Shown: positions 26,162 to 35,112 of the stretch, piece after piece
How positions within the stretch are numbered: position 1 is the stretch's first letter
How the letters are laid out: each line of letters begins with the position of its first letter
From: an uncultured Flavobacteriaceae bacterium
GTDB lineage: Bacteria; Bacteroidota; Bacteroidia; Flavobacteriales; Flavobacteriaceae
Reading direction: 5' to 3'
Length of the DNA stretch: 46,575 nucleotides
NCBI GenBank assembly: GCA_937924845.1
Contig: CALDUQ010000004.1
Location: 1 to 46,575 of the forward strand
Program-made: the position numbers and the translations under genes
Notes under the pieces: model-generated
Seen by the model: only the letters and a program-made list of their open reading frames with translations
The model's database searches: none
Told to the model about the DNA's origin: nothing

Positions 26162-27427
26162 TTAAACTAAAAATTGATATAATTCGGGTTTGTCGTTTAA
26201 GTAATCACCATAAAAGCTAAACTGTTTCATGCGTTCAATAAGTGGTTCGAGATCGGCAACATTTTTAAGTTCAATACCAACAACGGCAGCACCATTTTCG
26301 CGGTTTGTTTTCTTTGTGTATTCAAAATGTGTAATATCATCTGTAGGGCCTAAAATATTTACAACAAATTCTCTTAAAGCTCCAGCACGTTGCGGAAATT
26401 TAATAATAAAATAATGCTTAAGATTTGAGTAAAGCAGGGCTCGTTCTTTAATTTCGGCTGTACGCGTAATATCGTTATTGCTACCACTAATGACGCAAAC
26501 TACGTTTTTCCCTTTTATTTCTTCCGAAAATTGTTCTAAAGCGCACAGGCTAAGTGCACCAGCAGGCTCAACTACTATGGCGTCTTTATTGTAGAGCTCT
26601 AATATAGTTTGGCAAACATGACCTTCGTCTATTTCAACCACACGATGTAAGGTTTCTTTGCAAATTGCAAAATTTAAATCGCCAACGCGTTTAACTGCTG
26701 CGCCATCAACAAAATTTGTGATAGTTTCTAGGGTTGTGTTTTTATTATTTCTAATTGATGTTAACATTGAGGCCGCTCCTTTGGGTTCAACGCTAATGAT
26801 TTTAGTTTGTGGAGAAAGCATTTTAAAAACAGATGACAAACCTGCAGCTAAGCCTCCGCCTCCAACAGGTACAAAAACATAATGTATAGGGTGTTTTTGC
26901 GCTTGGTCTATGATTTCTAAACCAACAGTTGCTTGTCCTTCAATGATTTTTTCGTCATTAAACGGGTGTATAAAGGTTTTGTTTGATGCTTTTGATTCCG
27001 CCATAGCGGCATGATAAGCATCATCAAACGTATCGCCAGTTAATACCACATTTACGTAGTTTTCGCCAAACATTTTTACTTGTTCAATTTTTTGATTTGG
27101 TGTTGGCGAAGGCATGTAAATGGTGCCTTTTATTTTTAAAAGTTTACACGATAACGCAAAGCCTTGAGCATGGTTACCTGCACTAGCACAAACAATTTTA
27201 TTCTCTATTTGAGTTGAACTTAACGATGAAATTTTGTTATAAGCGCCTCTTATTTTATAAGAACGAACTTCTTGCAAGTCTTCTCGTTTAAAATAAATAT
27301 CGGCCTCATACTTTTTAGAGTATCGAGAGCTTTTAATTAATGGTGTCACATTAGCGATGCCAATTAGTTTTTCGGCAGCAGCTTCGATGGCATCTAGAGT
27401 AGGGCGATAGGTTGTTGTTTTTTGCAT
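26162..27427 (-). CDS. ilvA: Threonine deaminase (threonine ammonia-lyase), biosynthetic
   Basis: 421-aa PLP enzyme making 2-oxobutyrate from threonine, the entry to isoleucine. PLP lysine K58 in VRSYKIRGAYNK, the phosphate-binding glycine loop PVGGGGLAAG, and SGSNND are present. The C-terminal domain (about 330-421, KFPQRAGALREFV) is a single ACT-like regulatory domain, shorter than the E. coli two-domain form (514 aa) and like the Corynebacterium type, so isoleucine feedback is expected but unproven. It is the last gene of the ilv block, separated from ilvC by a terminator-like hairpin, and lies directly before the thr attenuator. Confidence 0.94.
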   Translation of the reverse strand: MQKTTTYRPTLDAIEAAAEKLIGIANVTPLIKSSRYSKKYEADIYFKREDLQEVRSYKIRGAYNKISSLSSTQIENKIVCASAGNHAQGFALSCKLLKIKGTIYMPSPTPNQKIEQVKMFGENYVNVVLTGDTFDDAYHAAMAESKASNKTFIHPFNDEKIIEGQATVGLEIIDQAQKHPIHYVFVPVGGGGLAAGLSSVFKMLSPQTKIISVEPKGAASMLTSIRNNKNTTLETITNFVDGAAVKRVGDLNFAICKETLHRVVEIDEGHVCQTILELYNKDAIVVEPAGALSLCALEQFSEEIKGKNVVCVISGSNNDITRTAEIKERALLYSNLKHYFIIKFPQRAGALREFVVNILGPTDDITHFEYTKKTNRENGAAVVGIELKNVADLEPLIERMKQFSFYGDYLNDKPELYQFLV

Positions 27428-27436
27428 TTGTGATTA

Positions 27437-27479
27437 TGAGAAAAAAAACTCTAGCTTTTTTTGTTTAAGCTAGAGTTTT
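27437..27479 (-). terminator. Terminator-like hairpin between ilvC and ilvA
   Basis: Arms 27445-27457 and 27467-27479 (AAAACTCTAGCTT and its complement) form a perfect 13-bp stem with a 9-base loop. On the minus strand the stem is followed by eight U residues (27441-27448), and ilvA starts only 14 bases beyond. Expected effect: lower or separately controlled ilvA expression. Confidence 0.8.
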
Positions 27480-27491
27480 AGATGATAAGTG

Positions 27492-28997
27492 TTATGCAAA
27501 AGCTTCTTCTGTAGTTCGGCTTACATTTTCAGTTTTTATTTCTTTCATAGCGGTCATAGATGCTCTTAAACGTTTACCAACAGCTTCAATAGGGTGGTTA
27601 CGTATAGCGTCGTTTACAGCTATTAATTCGGCATTATCGGTTGCTTCTGTTGGGTAAGCATTTCCTATTATAGTTGTTTCTACGGTTTTCATAAAATCTT
27701 GCAATAAAGGTTTGCAAGCATGGTCAAATAGATAACAGCCGTATTCTGCCGTATCAGAAATTACACGATTCATTTCAAATAATTTTTTTCTGGCAATAGT
27801 GTTTGCAATTAAAGGAAGTTCATGTAACGACTCGTAATACGCAGAGTCTTCAATAATACCGGCGCTAACCATTGTTTCGAAAGCTAACTCAACCCCAGAT
27901 TTTACAAAAGCGACCAATAAAACACCATTGTCAAAATACTCTTGCTCGGCAATATGCTGATCTGTCAAAGCAGTTTTTTCGAAGGCTGTTTCGCCAGTTG
28001 CGGCACGCCATTTTAATAAGTTAGCATCATTATTAGCCCAATCTTCCATCATTGTTTTTGAAAAGTGACCAGATATGATGTCGTCCATATGTTTTTCGAA
28101 TAACGGACGCATAATAGTTTTTAAATCTTCGGATATTTTAAAGGCTTTAATTTTTGCGCTATTTGATAAGCGATCCATCATATTGGTAATACCGCCATGT
28201 TTTAAAGCCTCGGTAATGGTTTCCCAACCAAATTGAATAAGTTTTGCAGCATAACTAGCATCAATACCTTCGTTAACCATTTTGTCAAACGATAAAATTG
28301 CGCCTGTTTGTAATAATCCACAAAGTATTGTTTGTTCGCCCATTAAATCACTTTTTACTTCGGCAATAAATGACGATTCTAGCACACCTGCTTTATGACC
28401 GCCTGTTGCTACAGCATAGGCTTTAGCTTGCGCCCAACCTTTATTTTCTGGATCGTTTTCAGGGTGTACTGCAATAAGAGTAGGTACTCCAAAACCTCTT
28501 TTGTATTCTTCTCTAACCTCTGTGCCAGGGCATTTAGGCGCTACCATGATTACTGTAATATCTTCACGAATTTTTGTGCCTTCTTCAACAATATTAAAAC
28601 CATGTGAGTAGCTTAATGTAGCTCCTTTTTTCATTAAAGGCATTACGCTTTTAACTACATTGGTATGTTGTTTATCGGGTGTTAAGTTAAGCACTACATC
28701 TGCATTTGGTATTAAATCTTGATAAGTACCAACTGTAAAGTTGTTTGATGTTGCGTTTTTGTATGATGCGCGTTGTTCATCAATAGCAACTTGCCTTAGC
28801 GCGTATGAAATATTTAACCCCGAGTCTCTCATATTTAAACCTTGATTAAGTCCTTGAGCTCCGCAACCAATTATTACTATGTTTTTGTTTTCTAGGGCGC
28901 TAACACCTTCGTTAAATTCTGATGAATCCATAAAGCGGCATTTTCCTAGTTGATCTAATTGTGTTCTTAAAGGTAGTGTGTTAAAATAATTTGACAT
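27492..28997 (-). CDS. ilvC: Ketol-acid reductoisomerase, class II
   Basis: 501-aa enzyme that rearranges and reduces acetolactate (or acetohydroxybutyrate) with NADPH and Mg2+, in valine and isoleucine synthesis. The N-terminal Rossmann domain has [19 protein letters not shown] (G44, G46, G49) and basic residues in ISYALR that suit NADPH. The length and duplicated C-terminal knotted domain mark it as the long class II form found in E. coli and plants. It follows ilvN by 13 bases. Confidence 0.96.
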   Translation of the reverse strand: MSNYFNTLPLRTQLDQLGKCRFMDSSEFNEGVSALENKNIVIIGCGAQGLNQGLNMRDSGLNISYALRQVAIDEQRASYKNATSNNFTVGTYQDLIPNADVVLNLTPDKQHTNVVKSVMPLMKKGATLSYSHGFNIVEEGTKIREDITVIMVAPKCPGTEVREEYKRGFGVPTLIAVHPENDPENKGWAQAKAYAVATGGHKAGVLESSFIAEVKSDLMGEQTILCGLLQTGAILSFDKMVNEGIDASYAAKLIQFGWETITEALKHGGITNMMDRLSNSAKIKAFKISEDLKTIMRPLFEKHMDDIISGHFSKTMMEDWANNDANLLKWRAATGETAFEKTALTDQHIAEQEYFDNGVLLVAFVKSGVELAFETMVSAGIIEDSAYYESLHELPLIANTIARKKLFEMNRVISDTAEYGCYLFDHACKPLLQDFMKTVETTIIGNAYPTEATDNAELIAVNDAIRNHPIEAVGKRLRASMTAMKEIKTENVSRTTEEAFA

Positions 28998-29010
28998 TTT
29001 AATAATTGTT

Positions 29011-29541
29011 TTAGTAGTTAAATGTTTTTAGCATTTTTGATATTTCCATGGGTTGTTTGGTAATTGAAATTCGGCCTGAGCGAATAAATTGTAATATACC
29101 AAATGCACTTAATTCGCGATGTAATAGTTCTATTTCTTTACGACGGCCAGATTTTTCGAGTACAAAAAATGCTTTGTTTACGGTTACAATTCGGGCATTG
29201 CTATCCTTAATTATGTTCTGGATTTTGCGCTCGTCAAAAAGTAAATCAGATTTGATTTTAAATAAACATGACTCTTGGTAAATAGTTTCTTCGTCGGTGT
29301 GGTAAAAGGCTTTAATGACCTCGACTTGTTTTTCTATTTGACCTATTATTTTTTTCATTTGTTCTTCTGAAAGAAGCACAACAATAGTCCATCTTGATAC
29401 GCCATCAATTTCTGATGCTGATGCGTTTAAGCTTTCTATATTTATGTGTCTTCTTTGAAAAATTGCCGAAATTCGGTTTAGTAAACCTAATGTGTTTTCG
29501 GTGTAGATAGAAATTGTATATGTTGTTTTTTCTGTACTCAT
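29011..29541 (-). CDS. ilvN: Acetolactate synthase, small (regulatory) subunit
   Basis: 176-aa regulatory partner of IlvB. An N-terminal ACT domain, [21 protein letters not shown] with [11 protein letters not shown] (about 8-80), binds valine for feedback; a second small domain completes it ([22 protein letters not shown]). It lies two bases after ilvB. Length is close to the usual 160-180. Standard subunit with nothing odd. Confidence 0.94.
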   Translation of the reverse strand: MSTEKTTYTISIYTENTLGLLNRISAIFQRRHINIESLNASASEIDGVSRWTIVVLLSEEQMKKIIGQIEKQVEVIKAFYHTDEETIYQESCLFKIKSDLLFDERKIQNIIKDSNARIVTVNKAFFVLEKSGRRKEIELLHRELSAFGILQFIRSGRISITKQPMEISKMLKTFNY

Positions 29542-29543
29542 AA

Positions 29544-31280
29544 TTAACTTAATCTAATTTCTGAAACTGAAGCTCCTGTTGGTATCATAGGAAAAACATT
29601 GTCTTCTTTCTCTACGCATACTTCAAGAAAATAAGCGCCTTCGCTTTGCATCATTTCTTTTACAGCGTTGCTTAAATTTTCGCGTTTTGTTACTTTTTTC
29701 GCATCAATTGAATAGCCTTTAGCAATGGCAATAAAATCGGGGTTAACCATTTCGGTACTTGCATAGCGTTTGTCAAAAAATAGTTGCTGCCATTGGCGTA
29801 CCATGCCTAAAAACTCATTGTTTAAAACAACAATTTTTACTGGTACTTGCTGTTGTAAAATGGTGCCTAACTCTTGAATATTCATTTGATAGCCACCGTC
29901 GCCAATTATTGCAACAACATCTCTATTAGGTGCTGCCATTTTTGCGCCAATAGCTGCTGGCAAAGCAAAACCCATGGTGCCAAGACCGCCAGATGTAATG
30001 TTACTTTTTGATTTGTTAAATTCCGCATAGCGGCATGCAATCATTTGGTGTTGCCCAACATCACTAACGATTGCAGCATTGCCTTTAGATTGTATGTTTA
30101 TTTCTTTTAAAACTTCACCCATTGTTAGGCCGTCCTTTGTGGGGTGAATGTCGTTTTTTACAACTTTGTTATATTCAATATCATAAAGTGCTTTAAACTC
30201 ATTGTGCCAATTTGTATGCGTGTTTTTATTAAGCAGCGGTAGTAATTGCTCTAAGCTCTGTTTGGCATCGCCCAAAATAGCAACATCTGTTTTTACGTTT
30301 TTATCAACTTCGGCAGGGTCAATTTCAAAATGAACAATTTTTGCTTGTTTTGCATAGCGTGATAAATCGCCCGTTACACGATCGTCAAATCGCATCCCAA
30401 TAGCTATTAAGACATCACACTCATTGGTTAGTTTATTAGGTGCATAATTACCATGCATGCCAACCATACCTACATTTAAAGGGTGTGATGTTGGTATTGC
30501 AGAAGCGCCTAAGATGGTCCATGCTGATGGAATTCCTGATTTTTCAATTACTGCCTTAAATTGTTCTTCGGCTTTGCCTAGAATAACCCCTTGTCCCCAT
30601 ACAATTAGAGGTTTTTTTGCCTTGTTTATTAAATCGGCCGCAGCAATTAAAGCGTCATTGTTTACCTTGGGCACCGGATTGTAGCTGCGTATGCCTTTAC
30701 ATGTGTTGTATGAAAAATCAAATGTGTTTAATTGGGCATCTTTAGTAATATCAATTAACACTGGGCCTGGGCGACCACTTTTTGCAATATAAAATGCTTT
30801 GGCTATAACTTTTGGTATATCTTCAGCTTTTGTAACTTGACAGTTCCATTTGGTTACTGGTGTTGATATGCCTACAATATCGGTTTCTTGAAAAGCATCA
30901 CTACCAAGTAAGTGCGAAAATACCTGACCTGTTATGCAAACTAATGGTGTTGAATCTATTTGAGCATCGGCAATACCTGTGATTAAATTGGTTGCGCCAG
31001 GGCCTGATGTAGCCATAGCAACACCAACTTTGCCCGATATACGCGCATAGCCTTGTGCGGCATGTGTTGCGCCTTGTTCGTGCCTAGTTAACACGTGATG
31101 TATTTTACCTTGATACTTATATAGCTCGTCATAAACAGGCATTATTGCGCCGCCAGGATAGCCATAAAGTGTATCAACACCTTCTTCAATTAAACAACGT
31201 ACAATGGCTTCGCTTCCAGAAATATGGTTTGATACATTGTTGTTAGTTTGTTGTTGATTTATAGTTTGTGGGTCTTTCAT
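29544..31280 (-). CDS. ilvB: Acetolactate synthase, large (catalytic) subunit
   Basis: 578-aa thiamine-diphosphate enzyme joining pyruvate to pyruvate or to 2-oxobutyrate, the first shared step of valine and isoleucine synthesis. Seen: GYPGGAIMPVYDEL, catalytic E68 in TRHEQGATHAAQGYAR, the FAD-domain region, and the ThDP motif GDGGYQMNIQELGTILQQ ending in VVLNN (about 460-490). In order after ilvD (41-base gap) and before ilvN (2-base gap). The catalytic subunit is complete. Confidence 0.96.
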   Translation of the reverse strand: MKDPQTINQQQTNNNVSNHISGSEAIVRCLIEEGVDTLYGYPGGAIMPVYDELYKYQGKIHHVLTRHEQGATHAAQGYARISGKVGVAMATSGPGATNLITGIADAQIDSTPLVCITGQVFSHLLGSDAFQETDIVGISTPVTKWNCQVTKAEDIPKVIAKAFYIAKSGRPGPVLIDITKDAQLNTFDFSYNTCKGIRSYNPVPKVNNDALIAAADLINKAKKPLIVWGQGVILGKAEEQFKAVIEKSGIPSAWTILGASAIPTSHPLNVGMVGMHGNYAPNKLTNECDVLIAIGMRFDDRVTGDLSRYAKQAKIVHFEIDPAEVDKNVKTDVAILGDAKQSLEQLLPLLNKNTHTNWHNEFKALYDIEYNKVVKNDIHPTKDGLTMGEVLKEINIQSKGNAAIVSDVGQHQMIACRYAEFNKSKSNITSGGLGTMGFALPAAIGAKMAAPNRDVVAIIGDGGYQMNIQELGTILQQQVPVKIVVLNNEFLGMVRQWQQLFFDKRYASTEMVNPDFIAIAKGYSIDAKKVTKRENLSNAVKEMMQSEGAYFLEVCVEKEDNVFPMIPTGASVSEIRLS

Positions 31281-31321
31281 TGTTTATTAAAAGTTTGAGA
31301 AACGATAAAGTCTGTTTGTTT

Positions 31322-33001
31322 TTAAAATTCATCTGTAACACAGCCTTTTGATGCTGGCGATACAGTTTTTGCATATTTGTATAAAACTCCTCTTTTAAAT
31401 TTTAACGCCGGAGCTTTCCAATTTTCTTTTCTTTTTGCTAGTTCTTGATCGGTGATATCTACAGTAATAGTGTTGGTTACTGCATCAATAATAATGGTGT
31501 CGCCATTTTTAACAAGTGCAATTGCACCTCCATCTTGAGCTTCGGGGGTGATGTGGCCAACCACAAAACCATGCGTTCCTCCAGAAAAACGACCATCTGT
31601 AATCAAGGCAACATCTTTGCCTAAACCAGCACCCATAATTGCTGCGGTTGGTTTTAGCATTTCGGGCATGCCAGGGCCGCCTTTAGGGCCTTCGTACCTA
31701 ATTACAACAACATCACCTTTTTCTACTTTACCATCTCTAATGCCGTCATTAGCATCATACTCACCATTAAATACTTTGGCTTTTCCTTTAAAAGTTAAGC
31801 CTTCTTTACCAGTAATTTTGGCAACACTACCTTCGGTTGCTAAATTGCCATAAAGCATACGTAAATGTCCTGTTGTTTTTATAGGTGCTTCTATGGGTTT
31901 TATAACATCTTGGTCTTGACTTAAGTCGTTAACGTCAAGTAAATTTTCGGCAAGTGTTTTTCCTGTAACGGTTAAGCAATCACCATGTAGTAGGCCTTTT
32001 TTTAACAAATATTTTAATACCGCTGGAATACCGCCAACGCGATGTACATCTTCCATTAAGTATTTTCCGCTAGGCTTTAAGTCGGCTAAAAATGGTGTGT
32101 TGTCACTAATTTCTTGAAAGTCTTTTAAGGTGAAATCAATTTGAGCAGCTCTAGCAATGGCTAAAAAGTGTAAAACGGCATTGGTTGATCCTCCCAAAAT
32201 GGTTACTAGTCGTACAGCGTTTTCAATAGATTTTCTAGTAATAATATCCGACGGTTTGATGTCTTTTTCTAGTAGTAATTTAATAGCTTCACCAGCACGT
32301 ACAGATTCATTTTTTTTAGCATCGCTTAGCGCAGGATTTGATGAGTTGTAAGGTAAAGCCATACCAAGTGCTTCAATCGAAGATGCCATAGTGTTAGCTG
32401 TATACATACCGCCACAGGCGCCAGCACCAGGGCAAGCTTTTTCTACAATGTTTTGATATTCATTTTCAGACATTTTACCTGAAACTTTACTGCCCCATGC
32501 TTCAAAAGCCGAAACTACATCAAGTTTTTGTCCGTTATGGCAGCCAGAATCTATAGTGCCTCCGTAAACTAAAATTGATGGCCTATTTAAACGAATCATG
32601 GCAATTAATGCACCAGGCATATTTTTGTCACAACCTACTACGGTTATTAGCCCATCGTAGCTCATGGCTTGCACAACGGTTTCCATCGAGTCGGCAATAA
32701 TATCTCGTGATGGTAATGAGTAACGCATTCCTGGTGTACCCATCGATATGCCGTCACTAACACCTATGGTGTTAAAAATCAAGCCAATTACATCTTCGTT
32801 TAAAGTGCCTTTTTTTACAAGTTTAGCAAGGTCATTAAGGTGCATGTTGCAAGGATTACCTTCGTAACCTGTACTAGCAATACCTACAATTGGTTTTGTA
32901 AAATCTTCGGTAGTTAAGCCAATAGCGTGCAACATTGCCTGTGCCGCAGGTTGTGTAGGATCTTGAGTAACGGTTTTGCTATATTTATTTAATTTATTCA
33001 T
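31322..33001 (-). CDS. ilvD: Dihydroxy-acid dehydratase
   Basis: 559-aa Fe-S dehydratase converting dihydroxy acids to the keto acids of valine and isoleucine. Three conserved cysteines, C51, C124 (GCDKNMPG) and C196 ([16 protein letters not shown]), mark the [2Fe-2S] type. The C-terminal block [21 protein letters not shown] is standard. First structural gene of ilvDBNCA; a 33-codon ORF ends five bases before its ATG and may be a leader. Confidence 0.96.
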   Translation of the reverse strand: MNKLNKYSKTVTQDPTQPAAQAMLHAIGLTTEDFTKPIVGIASTGYEGNPCNMHLNDLAKLVKKGTLNEDVIGLIFNTIGVSDGISMGTPGMRYSLPSRDIIADSMETVVQAMSYDGLITVVGCDKNMPGALIAMIRLNRPSILVYGGTIDSGCHNGQKLDVVSAFEAWGSKVSGKMSENEYQNIVEKACPGAGACGGMYTANTMASSIEALGMALPYNSSNPALSDAKKNESVRAGEAIKLLLEKDIKPSDIITRKSIENAVRLVTILGGSTNAVLHFLAIARAAQIDFTLKDFQEISDNTPFLADLKPSGKYLMEDVHRVGGIPAVLKYLLKKGLLHGDCLTVTGKTLAENLLDVNDLSQDQDVIKPIEAPIKTTGHLRMLYGNLATEGSVAKITGKEGLTFKGKAKVFNGEYDANDGIRDGKVEKGDVVVIRYEGPKGGPGMPEMLKPTAAIMGAGLGKDVALITDGRFSGGTHGFVVGHITPEAQDGGAIALVKNGDTIIIDAVTNTITVDITDQELAKRKENWKAPALKFKRGVLYKYAKTVSPASKGCVTDEF

Positions 33002-33006
33002 TTTTA

Positions 33007-33108
33007 TTATTGAATCGTGTTGTTTTTAACAAAATACTTAAACGAAGTTAATGTTTTTATGTTGTTTGATATTGTTTTTGTAGTTTGCTTAGTTAAGTTC
33101 ATTTTCAT
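33007..33108 (-). CDS. Possible leader ORF upstream of ilvD
   Basis: A 33-codon ORF beginning [15 protein letters not shown] and ending NNTIQ, with TAA five bases before the ilvD ATG. Seven residues are Thr, three Ile, two Leu and one Val, so it is mildly rich in the amino acids of this operon. No terminator hairpin separates it from ilvD, so if it is real it would work by translational coupling or ribosome stalling, not by a standard attenuator. A second ATG is at codon 3. It may equally be chance. Confidence 0.35.
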   Translation of the reverse strand: MKMNLTKQTTKTISNNIKTLTSFKYFVKNNTIQ

Positions 33109-33231
33109 TTTAATTAATTTAATTTGTTGTTAAACAGTGTTTTACGCATATGTTTTTATGATATCCAAGCTGATTTATTTATTTTTAATTAAAAAATTAA
33201 GGGATTTTATAGAGGGTAAAAATTTTACGTA

Positions 33232-33266
33232 TTTGGCAGTTAAATTTAATAATTACTGTATTTTTG
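33232..33266 (+). promoter_or_regulatory. Promoter of metK
   Basis: TTTG (33232-33235), a 23-base spacer and TATTTTTG (33259-33266) fit the Bacteroidota -33/-7 pattern. The start site is predicted near 33273, which places the whole structured leader inside the transcript. The palindrome at 33216-33228 adjoins the -33 element. Confidence 0.5.
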
Positions 33267-33283
33267 CCCTTTAATAATGAGGA

Positions 33284-33413
33284 TAAATTTGACTGATTGC
33301 AACCTCTTGCACTAATTATAAGTGTACCTGTTTTAAATAACAGATTCTGATTTTTGTTTTTCAGAATAAAAATGCTAAAGGCAGTAAGTTTAGTGCGTTG
33401 CTTTCGTCAAATT
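33284..33413 (+). ncRNA. Structured metK leader, SAM-II-like riboswitch candidate
   Basis: Upstream of SAM synthetase. The 5' part has CTGATT (33293-33298), AACC (33301-33304) and TTGCA (33307-33311) in the order and near-spacing of the SAM-II aptamer; the 3' part has AATAAAAATGCTAAAGG (33365-33381) like its conserved tail. Pseudoknot pairs are possible: CCT 33303-33305 with AGG 33379-33381, and GCA 33309-33311 with TGC 33373-33375. The loop is enlarged by two hairpins (33328-33343, 33344-33367), unlike the short proteobacterial form. Downstream, 33390-33413 is complementary to the aptamer's 5' side in three blocks (7, 5 and 8 bp). Class assignment is from memory of SAM-II and its long-loop relatives. 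Confidence 0.6.
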
Positions 33414-33436
33414 ATGTTCAAAAATGATATAAATTT

Positions 33437-34690
33437 ATGGCATATTTATTTACTTCCGAAAGTGTATCCGAAGGGCATCCAGATAAAGTTGCAGATCAAA
33501 TAAGTGACGCATTAATAGATAATTTTTTAGCTTTTGATAAAGATGCAAAAGTAGCTTGTGAGACCTTAGTGACTACTGGGCAGGTTGTATTGGCTGGAGA
33601 GGTTAAATCAAATACTTATCTTGATGTACAGAAAATAGCAAGAGAAACCATTAATAAAATAGGATATACCAAAGGCGAGTATATGTTTGACGGCAATTCG
33701 TGTGGTGTGTTGTCTGCAATTCATGAGCAATCCGAAGATATTAATAGAGGTGTAGATCGCGAAAGTAAAGAAGAACAAGGTGCAGGTGACCAAGGTATTA
33801 TGTTTGGTTATGCAACGCGAGAAACTGAAAATTTTATGCCATTGGCCTTAGATTTATCTCATAGATTAATGTTTGAGTTGGCCGAGTTACGTCGCGAAAA
33901 TAAAGAAATTACTTATTTGCGCCCTGATTCAAAAAGTCAAGTAACAATCGAGTATAGCGATGATAATAAGCCACAACGCATCGACTCAATTGTGTTATCT
34001 ACGCAGCATGATGATTTTGCGGATGAAGCTACCATGTTACAAACTATTAAAAACGACGTAATTTCTGTTTTAATTCCACGAGTAGTTTCTAAATTGCCAA
34101 AGCATATTCAAGTATTATTTACCGACGATATTACGTATCATATCAACCCAACAGGCAAATTTGTAATCGGTGGGCCACATGGTGATACTGGGCTAACAGG
34201 TCGTAAAATTATTGTAGATACTTACGGTGGTAAAGGTGCTCATGGTGGTGGTGCTTTTTCTGGAAAAGACCCAAGTAAAGTTGATCGTAGTGGAGCTTAT
34301 GCAACACGCCATATTGCTAAAAATTTGGTAGCAGCAGGTGTTTGTGATGAAATTTTAGTACAGGTGTCATATGCTATAGGAGTGGTGGAGCCAACGGGTA
34401 TTTTTGTAGATACTTATGGCACTTGCCCATTTAATATGACAGATGGAGAAATAGCAGAGAAGGTAAAGTCAATTTTTGATATGCGTCCTTCGGCGATTGA
34501 AAATCGATTGAAGTTAAGAAATCCGATGTATAGCGAAACTGCCGCTTATGGGCATATGGGGCGTAAAAATAAAACCGTATCAAAAACATTTGTACAACCA
34601 GGCGGTAACTCAAAAACTATGGATGTTGAGTTATTTACATGGGAGAAATTAGACTATGTTGAAACGGTAAAAAAGATTTTTGATATTTAA
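33437..34690 (+). CDS. metK: S-adenosylmethionine synthetase
   Basis: 417-aa enzyme forming SAM from methionine and ATP. Seen: [36 protein letters not shown], the phosphate-binding [20 protein letters not shown], and the C-terminal block TYGTCPFN. Slightly longer than E. coli MetK (384 aa), as is usual in Bacteroidota. Preceded by its own promoter and a structured leader that probably senses SAM, and closed by a strong terminator. Confidence 0.97.
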   Translation: MAYLFTSESVSEGHPDKVADQISDALIDNFLAFDKDAKVACETLVTTGQVVLAGEVKSNTYLDVQKIARETINKIGYTKGEYMFDGNSCGVLSAIHEQSEDINRGVDRESKEEQGAGDQGIMFGYATRETENFMPLALDLSHRLMFELAELRRENKEITYLRPDSKSQVTIEYSDDNKPQRIDSIVLSTQHDDFADEATMLQTIKNDVISVLIPRVVSKLPKHIQVLFTDDITYHINPTGKFVIGGPHGDTGLTGRKIIVDTYGGKGAHGGGAFSGKDPSKVDRSGAYATRHIAKNLVAAGVCDEILVQVSYAIGVVEPTGIFVDTYGTCPFNMTDGEIAEKVKSIFDMRPSAIENRLKLRNPMYSETAAYGHMGRKNKTVSKTFVQPGGNSKTMDVELFTWEKLDYVETVKKIFDI

Positions 34691-34710
34691 TACATTATAT
34701 TTTATTATTT

Positions 34711-34745
34711 GCAAATCCTTTGTGTTTACAAAGGATTTGTTGTTT
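34711..34745 (+). terminator. Intrinsic terminator of metK
   Basis: CAAATCCTTTGT (34712-34723) pairs with ACAAAGGATTTG (34728-34739): 12 bp, loop GTTT, followed by a T-rich tract TTGTTTGG. Confidence 0.82.
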
Positions 34746-34920
34746 GGTAATGTGCTTCAATATGAAGGCTACAATACGGTTTAATATTAGCTAATACTAT
34801 AATAGCGTAAATGTTAATGCAGTAAATAACACCCCAAGATAGACTAGTTAAATAATTGATTGCAAGCTTTTAGGTTAAGTGTTTTGAAAAAAGATTAAGC
34901 TGTCAATTTGTGAAATTTAA

Positions 34921-34975
34921 AAAAAAACAACCTTAGTATGTTTTAGGCCAGCATATGTTAAGGTTGTTTTTTTTT
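34921..34975. terminator. Orphan bidirectional terminator
   Basis: An A run plus CAACCTTA (34921-34935) pairs with TAAGGTTG plus a nine-T run (34959-34975); inner bases can add ATG/CAT pairs. It stands 180 bases beyond the metK terminator with no gene ending at it on either strand. Confidence 0.75.
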
Positions 34976-35019
34976 GCAAAAGATTTACGAATATTTTAAT
35001 CAATAAATAAAGAAAGCCC

Positions 35020-35027
35020 TAACTTTG
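35020..35027 (+). promoter_or_regulatory. Promoter -7 box of the secreted-protein operon
   Basis: TAACTTTG, an exact TAnnTTTG match. The predicted start site (about 35033-35036) falls directly before the perfect hairpin at 35038-35067. No -33 TTG at the expected distance. Confidence 0.45.
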
Positions 35028-35037
35028 AACTTGAATT

Positions 35038-35067
35038 ATAAGAGATTGCTTACGTGCAATCTCTTAT
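35038..35067 (+). promoter_or_regulatory. 5'-UTR hairpin of the secreted-protein operon
   Basis: ATAAGAGATTGC (35038-35049) and its perfect complement (35056-35067) with a 6-base loop. No U run follows, so it is not a terminator. At the predicted 5' end of the mRNA it could shield the message from decay; an A-rich single-stranded start region follows. Confidence 0.6.
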
Positions 35068-35112
35068 GATTTAAAAACAAAAACAAAAACAAAATTTAAC
35101 AACAAAATTATT

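Larger units (their letters stand above)
33002..33436. other. Divergent control region between ilvD and metK
   Basis: 435 bases without a long gene. From the left: a possible leader ORF for ilvD (33007-33108, minus); an AT-rich stretch 33109-33215 where I see no promoter consensus; a 13-bp palindrome GTAAAA-A-TTTTAC (33216-33228); a metK promoter (33232-33266); and the structured metK leader (33284-33413). Confidence 0.7.
34691..35112. other. Intergenic region between metK and the secreted-protein operon
   Basis: 422 bases without an ORF I believe. It holds the metK terminator (34711-34745), an AT-rich stretch with no clear promoter (34746-34920), a second, orphan bidirectional terminator (34921-34975), the -7 box of the next operon (35020-35027), a 5'-UTR hairpin (35038-35067), and an A-rich start region of repeated AAAAAC units (35072-35105). 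Confidence 0.75.

Noticed and set aside
33284-33413. SAM-I (S-box) riboswitch in front of metK
   Set aside because: GCAACC and GCTAAA fragments recall it, but the four-way junction, the kink-turn and the S-box P1 partner are missing; the order fits SAM-II better.
35072-35105. Tandem AAAAAC units before operon gene 1
   Set aside because: Low-complexity A-rich start region, as is normal in Bacteroidota 5' UTRs; not a functional repeat array.
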